A DNA stretch of 64,000 bases from an uncultured Methylophilaceae bacterium (lineage in GTDB: Bacteria; Pseudomonadota; Gammaproteobacteria; Burkholderiales; Methylophilaceae), in the NCBI GenBank assembly GCA_903863255.1, contig CAIPBJ010000002.1:30043-94042 (forward strand). Reading direction: 5' to 3'. The notes beneath the pieces are model-generated. The model was not told the DNA's origin and made no database searches. It saw nothing but the letters and a program-made list of their open reading frames with translations. A program made the position numbers and the translations under genes. Shown here in pieces: positions 7,388 through 19,489 of this stretch (within the stretch, counting starts at the first letter, position 1; every line of letters begins with the position of its first letter).

Positions 7388-8026
7388 ATGCATACACTCA
7401 AAGAAGAGCTGCTGTCGATATCAATACAGCTTGTTCGAACTGGACTTAACCGCGGTGCGTCGGGAAACGTCAGTGTCAGATCGGAAAATGGCTTCATCAT
7501 TACCCCTTCTGGCCTTAAACCCGAGGACATGCAAAGTCAGGACATGATTTTTTTAGATTCTGAAGGCGTAAATCAATCAGCCGGAACACCTTCAAGCGAA
7601 TGGCGTTTTCATAAGGACATCTATAATCAACGCCCGGAAGTGGGCGCAATTATTCATACGCATTCCACGTTTTGTACTACATTGGCCTGCTTAAGAAAAG
7701 ACATCCCACCGTTTCACTATATGATTGCGCTAGCTGGTGGCGACAGTATCCGGTGCGCCCCTTACGCACTTTTTGGAAGTCAGGAATTGTCAGATTCTGC
7801 TCTAAAAGCATTGGAAGGCAGGAAAGCATGTCTTTTAGCTAATCATGGGATGATCGTTATTGGAAACAATTTGCAATCTGCTATGGATCTTGCTTTGGAG
7901 GTCGAGTCCCTTTGTGAGCAATATTGGCGTGTGCTTCAGGTCGCAAGTCCGTTCATACTGAATTCCCGTGAAATGTCAGAGGTTTTGGAAAGATTCAAGA
8001 CATATGGAAATAGAGGGGGTAAATAA
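7388..8026 (+). CDS. FucA-like class II aldolase, probably 5-methylthioribulose-1-phosphate aldolase (Ald2 type)
   Basis: A 212-residue class II aldolase/adducin-fold protein. It is strongly FucA-like: GASGNVSVR, ITPSGL, PSSEWRFH with the catalytic Glu, the zinc ligands in HTHS, HYMIALAGG, CAPYALFG, NHGMI (third zinc His), and the C-terminal FKTYG seen in L-fuculose-phosphate aldolase. No fucose or other sugar genes are nearby. It directly follows mtnA. In bacteria with the DHAP shunt, a FucA-like aldolase cleaves 5-methylthioribulose 1-phosphate, or the 5-deoxy analogue, to dihydroxyacetone phosphate plus an aldehyde. I infer that role from context. The alternative, MtnB dehydratase, has the same fold but lower FucA resemblance is expected. 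It overlaps nnrDE by one base (TAATG). Confidence 0.8.
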   Translation: MHTLKEELLSISIQLVRTGLNRGASGNVSVRSENGFIITPSGLKPEDMQSQDMIFLDSEGVNQSAGTPSSEWRFHKDIYNQRPEVGAIIHTHSTFCTTLACLRKDIPPFHYMIALAGGDSIRCAPYALFGSQELSDSALKALEGRKACLLANHGMIVIGNNLQSAMDLALEVESLCEQYWRVLQVASPFILNSREMSEVLERFKTYGNRGGK

Positions 8027-9477
8027 TGAAGCCTTTATATTCTATCAATCAATTAAGGAAAATTGAGGAAAAATTCCAAAGCCATAATCTAATGGAAAAG
8101 GCTGGGAAAGCATCTGCAGAGATCATTCAGGTAATACTTGGCATGGGTAACTTTTCAATTCTGATTATTTCCGGTGAGGGAAACAATGGCGGGGATGGGT
8201 TCGTCGCGGCCAAATATTTGAATGAAATGAATTACGATGTGAAGGTTCTACTTGCAGGAAATGCAGAGAACTTGAAAGGAGATGCCTTAGATGCCTATAA
8301 GAAATGGAGGGATTTGGGAGGCGTGGTTCTCAAGGAAATGCCTCGTGAGTCAAACTGGGATTTAGTGGTTGATGCCCTGTTTGGGATTGGGTTGAATAGG
8401 GATGTCTCCGGTGAAGCAGCCAGAATCATTAATCAACTTAACCAATTAAATCTGCCAATTGTCTCATTGGACGTTCCTAGTGGATTAAATGCTGATACTG
8501 GCAATGTATTTGGTTTGGCGGTTAATGCAACCTATACCATATCGTTTATTGGGAACAAGCCTGGCTTTTATACACTGGATGGTCCCGATATTACTGGAAA
8601 GGTATTTCTTTCAGACCTGGGGCTTCAAGTTGAAGAATATAAAAGCGGCTATCTCGTTGATGATGTTCCCTGTTTGCCACGTCGCAGACCTATGAACAGT
8701 CATAAAGGATTAAATGGTTCAACCTTCGTTATCGGGGGCGATGAAAACATGATTGGCGCAGCATTGCTGTCATCAAGGGCAGCCTTGCTGATAGGCTCTG
8801 GAAAGGTATATTGCTGTTTTATAAGTAAAAATTTTCCTGATGTTGATTTGTTTCAACCAGAATTAATGATACTGAAACCTGAAGCGATCATTCAAGATTT
8901 ATGTTCCGGTACAGTCATAATCGGACCGGGAATGGGGATGTCCGGAAAGTCAAAATCGTATTTAAAAGCGATTCTCAATTCCAATAATGAACTGATTATC
9001 GACGCGGATGCGTTAAATATTCTCTCAGAAGATAAGGCCTTACAAGTCTTGCTTAGTTCACGGTCATCATCCAGCGTGTTGACTCCACATCCTGGTGAAG
9101 CGGCACGGTTGCTTGGCTGCACGAATAAAGAAATCCAGTCCAACCGAATCGAATCAGCTATTAATATCGCTAGAAAATATCGATGCATTACCGTATTGAA
9201 AGGATGCGGCAGTATAATTGCTACGCCTGACGGTCATTGGTTTATAAACTCAACCGGTAACCCCGGATTGAGTGCGGCAGGAATGGGAGATGTACTTTCA
9301 GGTCTGATAGGTGGTATGGCTGCACAGGGAATGTCACTTCTGGACGCTACCCTGCTGGGCGTGTACCTTCATGGAGAGGCATCAGAAACTATAGCATCCA
9401 AACTAGGGGTGTTTGGCATCACTGCTTCAGAAGTGATGGCTGAGAGCAGATCCAGATTAAACTTTTATATGAATTAG
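8026..9477 (+). CDS. nnrD: Bifunctional NAD(P)HX epimerase/dehydratase
   Basis: Repairs hydrated NADH and NADPH formed by heat or side reactions of dehydrogenases. The 483-residue product fuses the YjeF_N epimerase (about 1-210; GEGNNGGDGFVAAKYL loop, SLDVPSGLNADTG) with the ADP-dependent (S)-NAD(P)HX dehydratase of the ribokinase-like fold (about 225-483). The second domain shows VIGGDENMIGA, IIGPGMG, LTPHPGEAARLLG and the catalytic GNPGLSAAGMGDVLSG. Translation is coupled to the aldolase gene by a one-base overlap. The name Nnr (fusion of NnrE and NnrD) is also used. No obvious pathway link to MTA salvage is known, so co-expression here may be operon convenience. Confidence 0.94.
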   Translation: MKPLYSINQLRKIEEKFQSHNLMEKAGKASAEIIQVILGMGNFSILIISGEGNNGGDGFVAAKYLNEMNYDVKVLLAGNAENLKGDALDAYKKWRDLGGVVLKEMPRESNWDLVVDALFGIGLNRDVSGEAARIINQLNQLNLPIVSLDVPSGLNADTGNVFGLAVNATYTISFIGNKPGFYTLDGPDITGKVFLSDLGLQVEEYKSGYLVDDVPCLPRRRPMNSHKGLNGSTFVIGGDENMIGAALLSSRAALLIGSGKVYCCFISKNFPDVDLFQPELMILKPEAIIQDLCSGTVIIGPGMGMSGKSKSYLKAILNSNNELIIDADALNILSEDKALQVLLSSRSSSSVLTPHPGEAARLLGCTNKEIQSNRIESAINIARKYRCITVLKGCGSIIATPDGHWFINSTGNPGLSAAGMGDVLSGLIGGMAAQGMSLLDATLLGVYLHGEASETIASKLGVFGITASEVMAESRSRLNFYMN

Positions 9478-9613
9478 CTGATGACATATGTTAAATAGCA
9501 TTTGAAAGTTGCCCTAATGATTATTCTGGATGATGCGATTATTCAGGATTCTGCAAATTCTAATTGCATACAATCAATCAAAAAATTAAAAATTGAAATT
9601 AGTCAGGTTTCGT

Positions 9614-9642
9614 TTGTGGGTCAAGGGGCTTTAAAGTAAAAT
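9614..9642 (+). promoter_or_regulatory. Putative pyrG promoter
   Basis: TTGTGG (9614-9619) and TAAAAT (9637-9642) are separated by 17 bp. The -10 matches the consensus in five of six positions and the -35 in three. Transcription would start near 9649, giving a leader of about 32 nt for pyrG. The rest of the 203-bp spacer shows no feature I trust. Confidence 0.35.
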
Positions 9643-9668
9643 AGATATCCGTCTGCAATGTTCAATAA

Positions 9669-12160
<2,492 letters not shown>

Positions 12161-12185
12161 TTGAGGATTTTATTTTTAAATTTAA

Positions 12186-13481
<1,296 letters not shown>

Positions 13482-13487
13482 TACTTT

Positions 13488-13862
13488 GTGAAATATCTGA
13501 CATTGCTCTTTGTTATTCTTATTGCCTCGCTACAATATCCATTGTGGCTTGGCAAAGGGAGTTGGTTGAGAGCTTGGGATTTGAGTCACCAGATTGAAGA
13601 TCAGAATGTCAAGAATGCCACGCTAAAAGCTAGGAATGATACCCTGGATGCAGAAGTTAGGGATCTAAAACAGGGTTATGCAGCAATTGAAGAGCGGGCT
13701 AGAAGCGAATTAGGAATGATTAAGCAGGATGAGGTCTTTTATCAGGTTCTAGAACCCAATTCATTATCCCATCAAGAAACCCCAGTCCATCCAGCTGCAA
13801 CGAGTGATGCTAACCAGAAAGCGAATTCAGCGATTAATTTACAGGTTCCTAAGAAGCCCTAG
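13488..13862 (+). CDS. ftsB: Cell division protein FtsB
   Basis: Small bitopic divisome protein that joins FtsL and FtsQ at the septum. The 124-residue product has a short cytoplasmic start, one transmembrane segment (about 4-20, [17 protein letters not shown]), the WLGKGSW motif seen in FtsB, a periplasmic coiled coil (about 33-75), and [17 protein letters not shown]. The start is GTG. The tail beyond residue 95 is longer than in E. coli FtsB (103 residues), rich in polar residues and probably disordered. The position directly after eno is conserved in proteobacteria. It converges on ygfZ 12 bases downstream. Confidence 0.93.
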   Translation: MKYLTLLFVILIASLQYPLWLGKGSWLRAWDLSHQIEDQNVKNATLKARNDTLDAEVRDLKQGYAAIEERARSELGMIKQDEVFYQVLEPNSLSHQETPVHPAATSDANQKANSAINLQVPKKP

Positions 13863-13874
13863 CTCGAAACCAAT

Positions 13875-14888
13875 TCATTCGCTAAATTCGCGAAATTTGA
13901 ATGGGTAGCCCTGCCAAGTGATTTTACCTGCTTCTACTGCTTCAATTCTGACTTCCACCAATGCTTCATAACCACTTTCAGGTGATGATGAAGATCGAAC
14001 GATTTTACCCGCAACTTCATTGCTTATGTCCAAATAGACATCGTCACCAGCCTTGGGTTGATCAGTTGACTTTATATTTCCCTGTAGGGTTTTTCTTTTT
14101 ACCTTGCCAAGGTAGTGCGTCCTGGCAACAATTTCCTGACCAGTATAACAACCCTTTTTGAAATTGATCGCACCTAGCGTGTCCAGGTTAAGCATCTGAG
14201 GAACAAATTCTTCCTTGGTCGAAGGTTCAATGTCTGGAATGCCAGCCATGATTTCTAGATAATCCCAGCATGTTTTTCCTGCGGGTGAGAAAAAAGGATT
14301 GAGTTTTTCCCATATCGCAATTGCATTGTTTTGAGGAGTAAAGACAAGGTAACGGGGTACCGCGCCAAGCAGACGAATAATTGTCGCTTCTTCAAGAGAT
14401 TTTATTTCATATGGGACATCAGGTACATTCTTAAAAATACCTTTTAAATATTCGAACGCATTTATTCCGGACAATCCAAAGCAAACAATATCTTTGCTTT
14501 TATCAACTATCGATACTTTCGATCGAAGTATATACATCTTCAAGCGACTTAATATCGATTCAGTCAACATTCCGTTAAGTTGTAAATGAATATGATCATG
14601 ATGTGAAAATGCTAAGAAGAAAGCCAATAGTCTACCTTTAGGGTTGCAGTAGCCGGTATATTGACTATTCGTTCCATTCAGTTGTTTAATGTCATTCGTA
14701 AGCTGGCCTTGTAAAAAATCATATGCATCCTGACCTTGTACTTCAAGCAGACCCAAGTGAGATAGGTCGCAAAGGATATGCCCAGATAAGGCGGTAGCTA
14801 ATTCCATTTTTTCATTACCAAAATTTGATACGTAGCTATCAACTAGCTCAGCTCCGTTCTCTTTTAGGTATTCATGCCATGAATTCAT
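13875..14888 (-). CDS. ygfZ: Folate-binding Fe-S cluster repair protein YgfZ
   Basis: Tetrahydrofolate-dependent protein of the GcvT fold that helps assemble or repair certain Fe-S enzymes such as MiaB. The product has 337 residues from ATG 14888; an in-frame TTG three codons earlier is less likely. It shows LSHLGLLEVQGQDAYDFLQGQLTND near the N-terminus and the family signature K-K-G-C-Y-T-G-Q-E, whose cysteine is functionally essential in E. coli. The C-terminus is the barrel-type domain. It stands alone on the minus strand, convergent with ftsB, 194 bases downstream of the mxa cluster. That spacer (14898-15091) holds only weak inverted repeats. Confidence 0.93.
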   Translation of the reverse strand: MNSWHEYLKENGAELVDSYVSNFGNEKMELATALSGHILCDLSHLGLLEVQGQDAYDFLQGQLTNDIKQLNGTNSQYTGYCNPKGRLLAFFLAFSHHDHIHLQLNGMLTESILSRLKMYILRSKVSIVDKSKDIVCFGLSGINAFEYLKGIFKNVPDVPYEIKSLEEATIIRLLGAVPRYLVFTPQNNAIAIWEKLNPFFSPAGKTCWDYLEIMAGIPDIEPSTKEEFVPQMLNLDTLGAINFKKGCYTGQEIVARTHYLGKVKRKTLQGNIKSTDQPKAGDDVYLDISNEVAGKIVRSSSSPESGYEALVEVRIEAVEAGKITWQGYPFKFREFSE

Positions 14889-15091
14889 TTTATTCAAATC
14901 GTTAATCGTAGGATGGGTTGGATGGATTCTTCATTCTAAATGAAATCAGCTTGAATTGACATGCTGTCTTGGCCTAGATGACCTAGCCATATTGTTGCGA
15001 AACTAATCTGCATTCTTATTCCAGATTTTATCGATAGGATTTTACATCGGCGTTTACACTAAGCTAATCATGTAGCTGAATACACTCGAAA

Positions 15092-16072
15092 TCATGATGC
15101 CTTAGATTTCCATTTAGTTAAGAATATACGCAACTCATTTGCAGGGTGTTTAGGAAGATAGGCAATAATCAATATTAATCCAGCCAGCGACGCTAATATT
15201 AACTGAAGGTCATATGGGGCTACCGCTCTTCTTGCTGGTTTCTGTGTACTCATCGCACTCGAAAGATTCTGAATATTGTCACCGCGAACATATTGGCCGT
15301 GTACTTCCTTGGCAAGGGATTTGAGGTATTCCTCATCAAGCTTGGAAAGATATCGATCGCTTTCTGAATTGGCCACGCTGTCATTCCGTGTCCCGATATT
15401 GGCTTCGGAAATCTGGGCGATGCCCGGCTGCAATGCAAAGCTATCGCCAGCCCAATACCCAATTAACTGATTATGCTCGTCAAGTTTGGGTATAGGTGTT
15501 CCCTTGCTGCTGCCAATTCCTACAAGCAACCATCCATCGCCACCTTGAAAGTTTGACAAATCTCTCGTGTTGAAGACATGCAATCGTGGGGCTTCTTCAC
15601 CGTCTGTAAAGAATACCACCTGAGCTGGTTCAGGAAAACCACGAATCGTTTTGGCTATAGAAAGCATGCTTTCGCGGAGTCGACTATTACCAGACCAGCC
15701 AGAGCGCCAGTCTAAATGGTCAATAGTGTCCTCAATGGATGAATAGTTCTTACAAACTTCAATGGGGGTATAAAGGGCCGCTATGCTTGCGCCAACAAAT
15801 AGTCCAATACTTACTTTAGTTCCACATGGCAGAGTGGAAATGACATTACGCATCATATATTGGGTGTAAGCCATTCTCGAAGCAGGCTTGTTGTCAATGG
15901 TTGTATCGACCGTGTTCATGCTCTGGGAGATATCAGCTACTAACAGATAATTATAAATATTATGAGGAAGCGGCAACGTCGGATTGATCATTGCCAGGAT
16001 TAACAAAATAAACGAGGCACCCAGAAGAGCCGTGTCATGACGGTGCCTTAGATAATTGATTATATTTTTCAT
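15092..16072 (-). CDS. mxaL: MxaL, VWA-domain methanol dehydrogenase maturation protein
   Basis: A 326-residue inner-membrane protein with one N-terminal membrane segment (14-31), a von Willebrand A domain and a C-terminal membrane segment (about 290-310). The metal-dependent adhesion motif is intact (DISQS, 47-51). The block DWRSGWSGNSRLRE resembles the W-x-x-x-W-x-G-N-S stretch of MxaL. In Methylobacterium, mxaA, mxaC, mxaK and mxaL are required to make active, Ca2+-loaded PQQ methanol dehydrogenase. It is last in mxaRSACKL, 12 bases after mxaK. The same fold also occurs in generic Bat operons, but the gene order R-S-A-C-K-L decides. Confidence 0.85.
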   Translation of the reverse strand: MKNIINYLRHRHDTALLGASFILLILAMINPTLPLPHNIYNYLLVADISQSMNTVDTTIDNKPASRMAYTQYMMRNVISTLPCGTKVSIGLFVGASIAALYTPIEVCKNYSSIEDTIDHLDWRSGWSGNSRLRESMLSIAKTIRGFPEPAQVVFFTDGEEAPRLHVFNTRDLSNFQGGDGWLLVGIGSSKGTPIPKLDEHNQLIGYWAGDSFALQPGIAQISEANIGTRNDSVANSESDRYLSKLDEEYLKSLAKEVHGQYVRGDNIQNLSSAMSTQKPARRAVAPYDLQLILASLAGLILIIAYLPKHPANELRIFLTKWKSKAS

Positions 16073-16084
16073 GTGAGTAAGATT

Positions 16085-16642
16085 TTAAGGAAGTCCGACT
16101 GGAATGTTACCCATTATTAAACCTGGCGAATCCGAATCCCCTACACCCGGAGTAGGGGTTGCCGGAAGCATTATCAGTAAGCGATCAAGATTATGCCTGG
16201 TATCCCAATGCATATTTTCAATTCTTAGAGATTGTTGATAGGCTGCCTTTGCCTGGAACATAAGATATTCTGTTTCATTCTTAACCGTGTTGTTTGTTCC
16301 ATTAATTGCCAGGCCACGCAAAAAGAAGATGTTTCCAATGTTATGCTGAATGGCCGATCTTTGTGTGGGGTTGGCTTTTTCATTCAAGTGATTAAAGAGT
16401 AAAGTTGCTTCCTTGTATCTCTCGTTTTTAGCCAACCAGTATGCGGTGGCGAATTTTGCTTCAAAACTTTCCTTATCTGTTTGGGGTGGTTTCCCTTCAC
16501 TGATTGCCTTATTAAAATCTTCTATTTGATGAATTCTTTTCAATTCATAAATTGAAGCACCAGCGCTGATGGCCGCGATCAAAATTAATAAGAAAGTAAG
16601 TTTCTTTGAAGTCAAGTTAATAAATTGAATTTTTAATGCCAT
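16085..16642 (-). CDS. mxaK: MxaK, small anchored TPR-like methanol dehydrogenase maturation protein
   Basis: A 185-residue protein with an N-terminal membrane anchor (about 12-32). Helical, TPR-like repeats follow (FATAYWLAKNERYKEATLLF; QHNIGNIFFLRGL; AAYQQSLRIENMHWDTRHNL). The short C-terminal tail ends IPVGLP; a terminal G-L-P is characteristic of MxaK. I chose ATG 16642 (MALKIQF) over an earlier in-frame ATG because it has a normal anchor and overlaps mxaC by only 10 bases. It probably works with the neighbouring VWA proteins in the periplasm or membrane during metal loading of the dehydrogenase. The exact step is not known. Confidence 0.82.
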   Translation of the reverse strand: MALKIQFINLTSKKLTFLLILIAAISAGASIYELKRIHQIEDFNKAISEGKPPQTDKESFEAKFATAYWLAKNERYKEATLLFNHLNEKANPTQRSAIQHNIGNIFFLRGLAINGTNNTVKNETEYLMFQAKAAYQQSLRIENMHWDTRHNLDRLLIMLPATPTPGVGDSDSPGLIMGNIPVGLP

Positions 16643-17604
16643 GATTTTACCTCCAGATACTTCACTGCCAACAATAATCCTACCATCAAGGCAGCAAGGA
16701 AATAGCAACCCCTTGTGTAATCATACCCAGGGATTCTTTCCATATAGCGAATTGGTTTTTTCTCTTTTTGATTTATATCGGCTATCGCGACGCCTAATGA
16801 TTTAGGATCCTCAGCCTCATAAGCGTTAAATGGACTTTTCAACGTTTTAAAAAAGTCGTTTAGTTCAATTTCAGGCGGCAGCGTTCCATCAGGCTCCTTA
16901 TAATTAGTGTCAAAAATACTGATTCCACCTGGTTCCCTTAAAACAATCCAGTAAAGACTGATGTGAAGTTGATTTAACCAGTCACGTATTTTTTGCTGTG
17001 TATTGGCATCAATTCGTCCTCCTCCATCCGATATCAGAATTAAAGCTCTGGAGCCCGAGTCTTCTACTTTGTTGAACAAAGAAATCCCGCTAGTTAGTCC
17101 GCTACCTATGTTAGTTTGGAATAATGCATTGCCTGCTGTCGCTTGAACTGCAGCAACTGCAGCTTCTCGATTTTGGCTTAGCGGAAGCACATACATTGAA
17201 GAATTACTGAATGACACCATGCCAAACATGTCATTCTTCCTGGATTCGATGAACTGAGTCATCAGTCGACTTGCTGCAACAGACTTTGTCTCGCCTACAT
17301 GTCCTTCTGTTCCTGAAAAGGGATCGTCCATACTTGCGCTTCTGTCAAGAACGAGTGCTATTTGAGCACCCACGCCAATTCTTTCGACTTGCTGTTGGGA
17401 ACTGTGCATTCCTGATAGTCCGAGAATAATAAAAATCAATGCAACGGTTGCAAGAATTTTCAATAACAGGCCAATAAGGTTAGAAAGTGGATCATGTGGA
17501 AGCATGCTAACCCATGAGTATTTTCGACTGTGCACTCTATTAAGAAAGATAGGCAGCAACGAAATTGGAAGTAGCCACAAGAAATTAGGGTTGTTAAATC
17601 CCAT
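16633..17604 (-). CDS. mxaC: MxaC, VWA-domain methanol dehydrogenase maturation protein
   Basis: A 323-residue BatA-like membrane protein. Two N-terminal membrane segments (about 5-22 and 45-65) are followed by a VWA domain with an intact metal site (LDRSASMDD, DxSxS at 87-91; ISDGGGRID). A C-terminal membrane segment ends at 318. In methylotrophs MxaC is needed for Ca2+-containing methanol dehydrogenase. It starts two bases after the mxaA stop and overlaps mxaK, so the group is tightly co-translated. Distinguishing it from a generic BatA rests on the surrounding mxaA and mxaK. Confidence 0.85.
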   Translation of the reverse strand: MGFNNPNFLWLLPISLLPIFLNRVHSRKYSWVSMLPHDPLSNLIGLLLKILATVALIFIILGLSGMHSSQQQVERIGVGAQIALVLDRSASMDDPFSGTEGHVGETKSVAASRLMTQFIESRKNDMFGMVSFSNSSMYVLPLSQNREAAVAAVQATAGNALFQTNIGSGLTSGISLFNKVEDSGSRALILISDGGGRIDANTQQKIRDWLNQLHISLYWIVLREPGGISIFDTNYKEPDGTLPPEIELNDFFKTLKSPFNAYEAEDPKSLGVAIADINQKEKKPIRYMERIPGYDYTRGCYFLAALMVGLLLAVKYLEVKSWH

Positions 17605-17606
17605 TT

Positions 17607-18614
17607 TTAAGATTTCTTTCTAGGGAGTTCTGGAATAAGTCCTCTTTCACAGTCCCTGCAGCTTCTACAAAACTCCTTTAACCAGTACAAAGCATCCGAT
17701 CCTGTATCGTGGTCATTCTCGGTAGAAAAGAAAACATGATGTGACAGGCCAAAAAACCTTTGGAAATCTTTTCTCAAAGGAATGAATTGTGGCCGTTGAG
17801 TCAGGAAAAAGTCTAAATTATCATTAAATAGACTGTTCCCTGCCGTTAAGTTTAGCGAATCATGAATTATCGCTATGCCTTTTTTAATATTTTCAGGTGA
17901 GGAGGAAAGCCTGTTGATTTTTCTGGAGGCAACGGCAAAAGGCCTTCCCATTATCGGTAACCATGCCAATTTGCCAACGATATAAAATATACCAATAAGT
18001 GATACGGTAAGAATACCGATGAATATTTTTAAATTTAACTGGTCTTTGGAGGCATCAAGTAACAATGGACCTCGAAATGGACTCATGTCCTGTTCAATCT
18101 TTACCGATCCGTAGATTGCCAAAGGGGAAATCCTAAAGCCCCATTCAGGTATCCTGTATTGAACGACTTCACCATTTGAAATATTCGTGAATTTGAGAAT
18201 CTCAGCAGGAAGAAATGCAGCCTTCGCAACCACATTGTTAGTAAAAACCTGGTATGTCAGATGAAGATGGTAAATTGTAGATCCATCGTTTTCAGAGGTG
18301 GAGTGAGATATTTTCCTTAATTCAATTCCAATTACCTGACCTTTGTATCTGCGTTCGTATCCAACTATGGGAAGGCTTGTTTCTATCAACTTGAATGGTT
18401 TTTTTACTTCAAGGGTGACGTCACGATCCAAGAGATCGCCAACCGTATAACCCACATCACGTTCGGGTTCAACGGTTTGCATCTTGACCATATTATCAGG
18501 AATGTCAGGCGACGGCGGGTCATTTGCCAAGGCATCTTCTAGTCCGAGTGCCATCAAAAATAGCATCATGATAATCATTCGGAATCGACAGAAGGTAAAG
18601 TTTGATTTTTTCAT
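17607..18614 (-). CDS. mxaA: MxaA, methanol dehydrogenase calcium-insertion protein
   Basis: A 335-residue protein with a cleavable signal peptide (1-30, ending ALA), a periplasmic domain (31-190), one membrane segment (about 195-220) and a cytoplasmic tail. The periplasmic domain opens with VEPERDVGYTVGDLL, the type of motif that opens mature MxaA. In Methylobacterium, mxaA mutants make methanol dehydrogenase lacking Ca2+. The cytoplasmic tail ends in a cysteine-rich stretch, CRSCRDCERG, that could bind metal. It overlaps mxaS by one base (TAATG). This is the member of the cluster that is least like generic Bat proteins and so best supports the mxa assignment. Confidence 0.85.
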   Translation of the reverse strand: MKKSNFTFCRFRMIIMMLFLMALGLEDALANDPPSPDIPDNMVKMQTVEPERDVGYTVGDLLDRDVTLEVKKPFKLIETSLPIVGYERRYKGQVIGIELRKISHSTSENDGSTIYHLHLTYQVFTNNVVAKAAFLPAEILKFTNISNGEVVQYRIPEWGFRISPLAIYGSVKIEQDMSPFRGPLLLDASKDQLNLKIFIGILTVSLIGIFYIVGKLAWLPIMGRPFAVASRKINRLSSSPENIKKGIAIIHDSLNLTAGNSLFNDNLDFFLTQRPQFIPLRKDFQRFFGLSHHVFFSTENDHDTGSDALYWLKEFCRSCRDCERGLIPELPRKKS

Positions 18615-19474
18615 TATGCAACCACAAATTGGTGAAAGTATTCTGTAAACACATTAGCATCGAAGTCACCTTCTATAAACAAAGGCGGCATATCAAAACG
18701 CATAAACAAATTATGGATAATTTTTCGACGTTCTTCGAAACGGTTAAATATCTTTTCTCTTAACTCTTTACGTAAAAAGAGGGTGCGCTTCTCACCGGAT
18801 TCGGGGTCAACAACACTGGAAATCCCAAAATCAGGAAGATTTTTATATTCTGCACTATCCCACAGAACTACTGGTACGATGTGGTGACGCAATATGAGTG
18901 GTAACGCCTGCTCAATGAGCTCAAGGGGCATATGAAAGTCAGAAATTAAGAAAATAAGGGATCTTTCACGAGGTAAAAACCGATATAGATCGAGGATTCC
19001 CTTGCTGCCTTTGGAATCTGAATGATGATGCTTGAGTCGTTCAATTAATTCCAAGGCATGGTGTGATCTAACACTTAATGTTGTTCGCCAGTTCTCAAGC
19101 ACCTCATCATCAAAACCAATAAAACTGAAAGGGTCACTATTCCTGGTTGCAGATACTGCAATCGATTCTGCAATTTGACAGGCAAGGGCTATCTTTCGAT
19201 GCCTTGATCCAAAGTTCATGGATCCTGAAAGGTCTGCAATTGCGAATACTGGCGTAGCGCTTTTTTGATTAAATATTCGCACATGGATCTGTTCATTAGG
19301 ATCACGTATTGTCTGGCGGATATCTATTCTTCGAGGATCAGGATAGGAAAGTAAAGTGGCATGTCCACGGAATTCCATGCCCATTCCGCGTTGAGTGCTG
19401 ACATGACTTCCCGCCAATCTACCTCGCGTTCTCCATCCTATGTGATAACTAAATTGTTGAATGTTTTCTAGCAT
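18614..19474 (-). CDS. mxaS: MxaS, DUF58-family protein
   Basis: A 286-residue cytoplasmic DUF58 protein with a VWA-like fold. It has GRLAGSHVSTQRGMGMEF and the RDPNEQIHVRIFNQ stretch typical of DUF58. The adhesion-type motif is DLSGS (81-85) within FAIADLSGSMNFGS, and a late LIFLISDFHMP strand is visible. DUF58 proteins pair with MoxR AAA+ ATPases. Here the gene lies 15 bases after the MoxR gene and overlaps mxaA, the order found in methanol dehydrogenase clusters. Its molecular role in maturation is not established. Confidence 0.86.
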   Translation of the reverse strand: MLENIQQFSYHIGWRTRGRLAGSHVSTQRGMGMEFRGHATLLSYPDPRRIDIRQTIRDPNEQIHVRIFNQKSATPVFAIADLSGSMNFGSRHRKIALACQIAESIAVSATRNSDPFSFIGFDDEVLENWRTTLSVRSHHALELIERLKHHHSDSKGSKGILDLYRFLPRERSLIFLISDFHMPLELIEQALPLILRHHIVPVVLWDSAEYKNLPDFGISSVVDPESGEKRTLFLRKELREKIFNRFEERRKIIHNLFMRFDMPPLFIEGDFDANVFTEYFHQFVVA

Positions 19475-19489
19475 GTCGGATATGCGTTT

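Noticed and set aside
7388..8026. Naming the aldolase mtnB
   Set aside because: Its residues follow fuculose-phosphate aldolase closely, and the rest of the classical methionine salvage pathway is absent from the neighbourhood.
9502..9639. A 45-codon TTG-started ORF upstream of pyrG
   Set aside because: No ribosome binding site, no recognisable motif, and it overlaps the likely pyrG promoter.
14974..14998. GGCCTAG/CTAGCC imperfect repeat between ygfZ and mxaL
   Set aside because: Bulged, short, and without a T-run on either strand; too weak to call a terminator.
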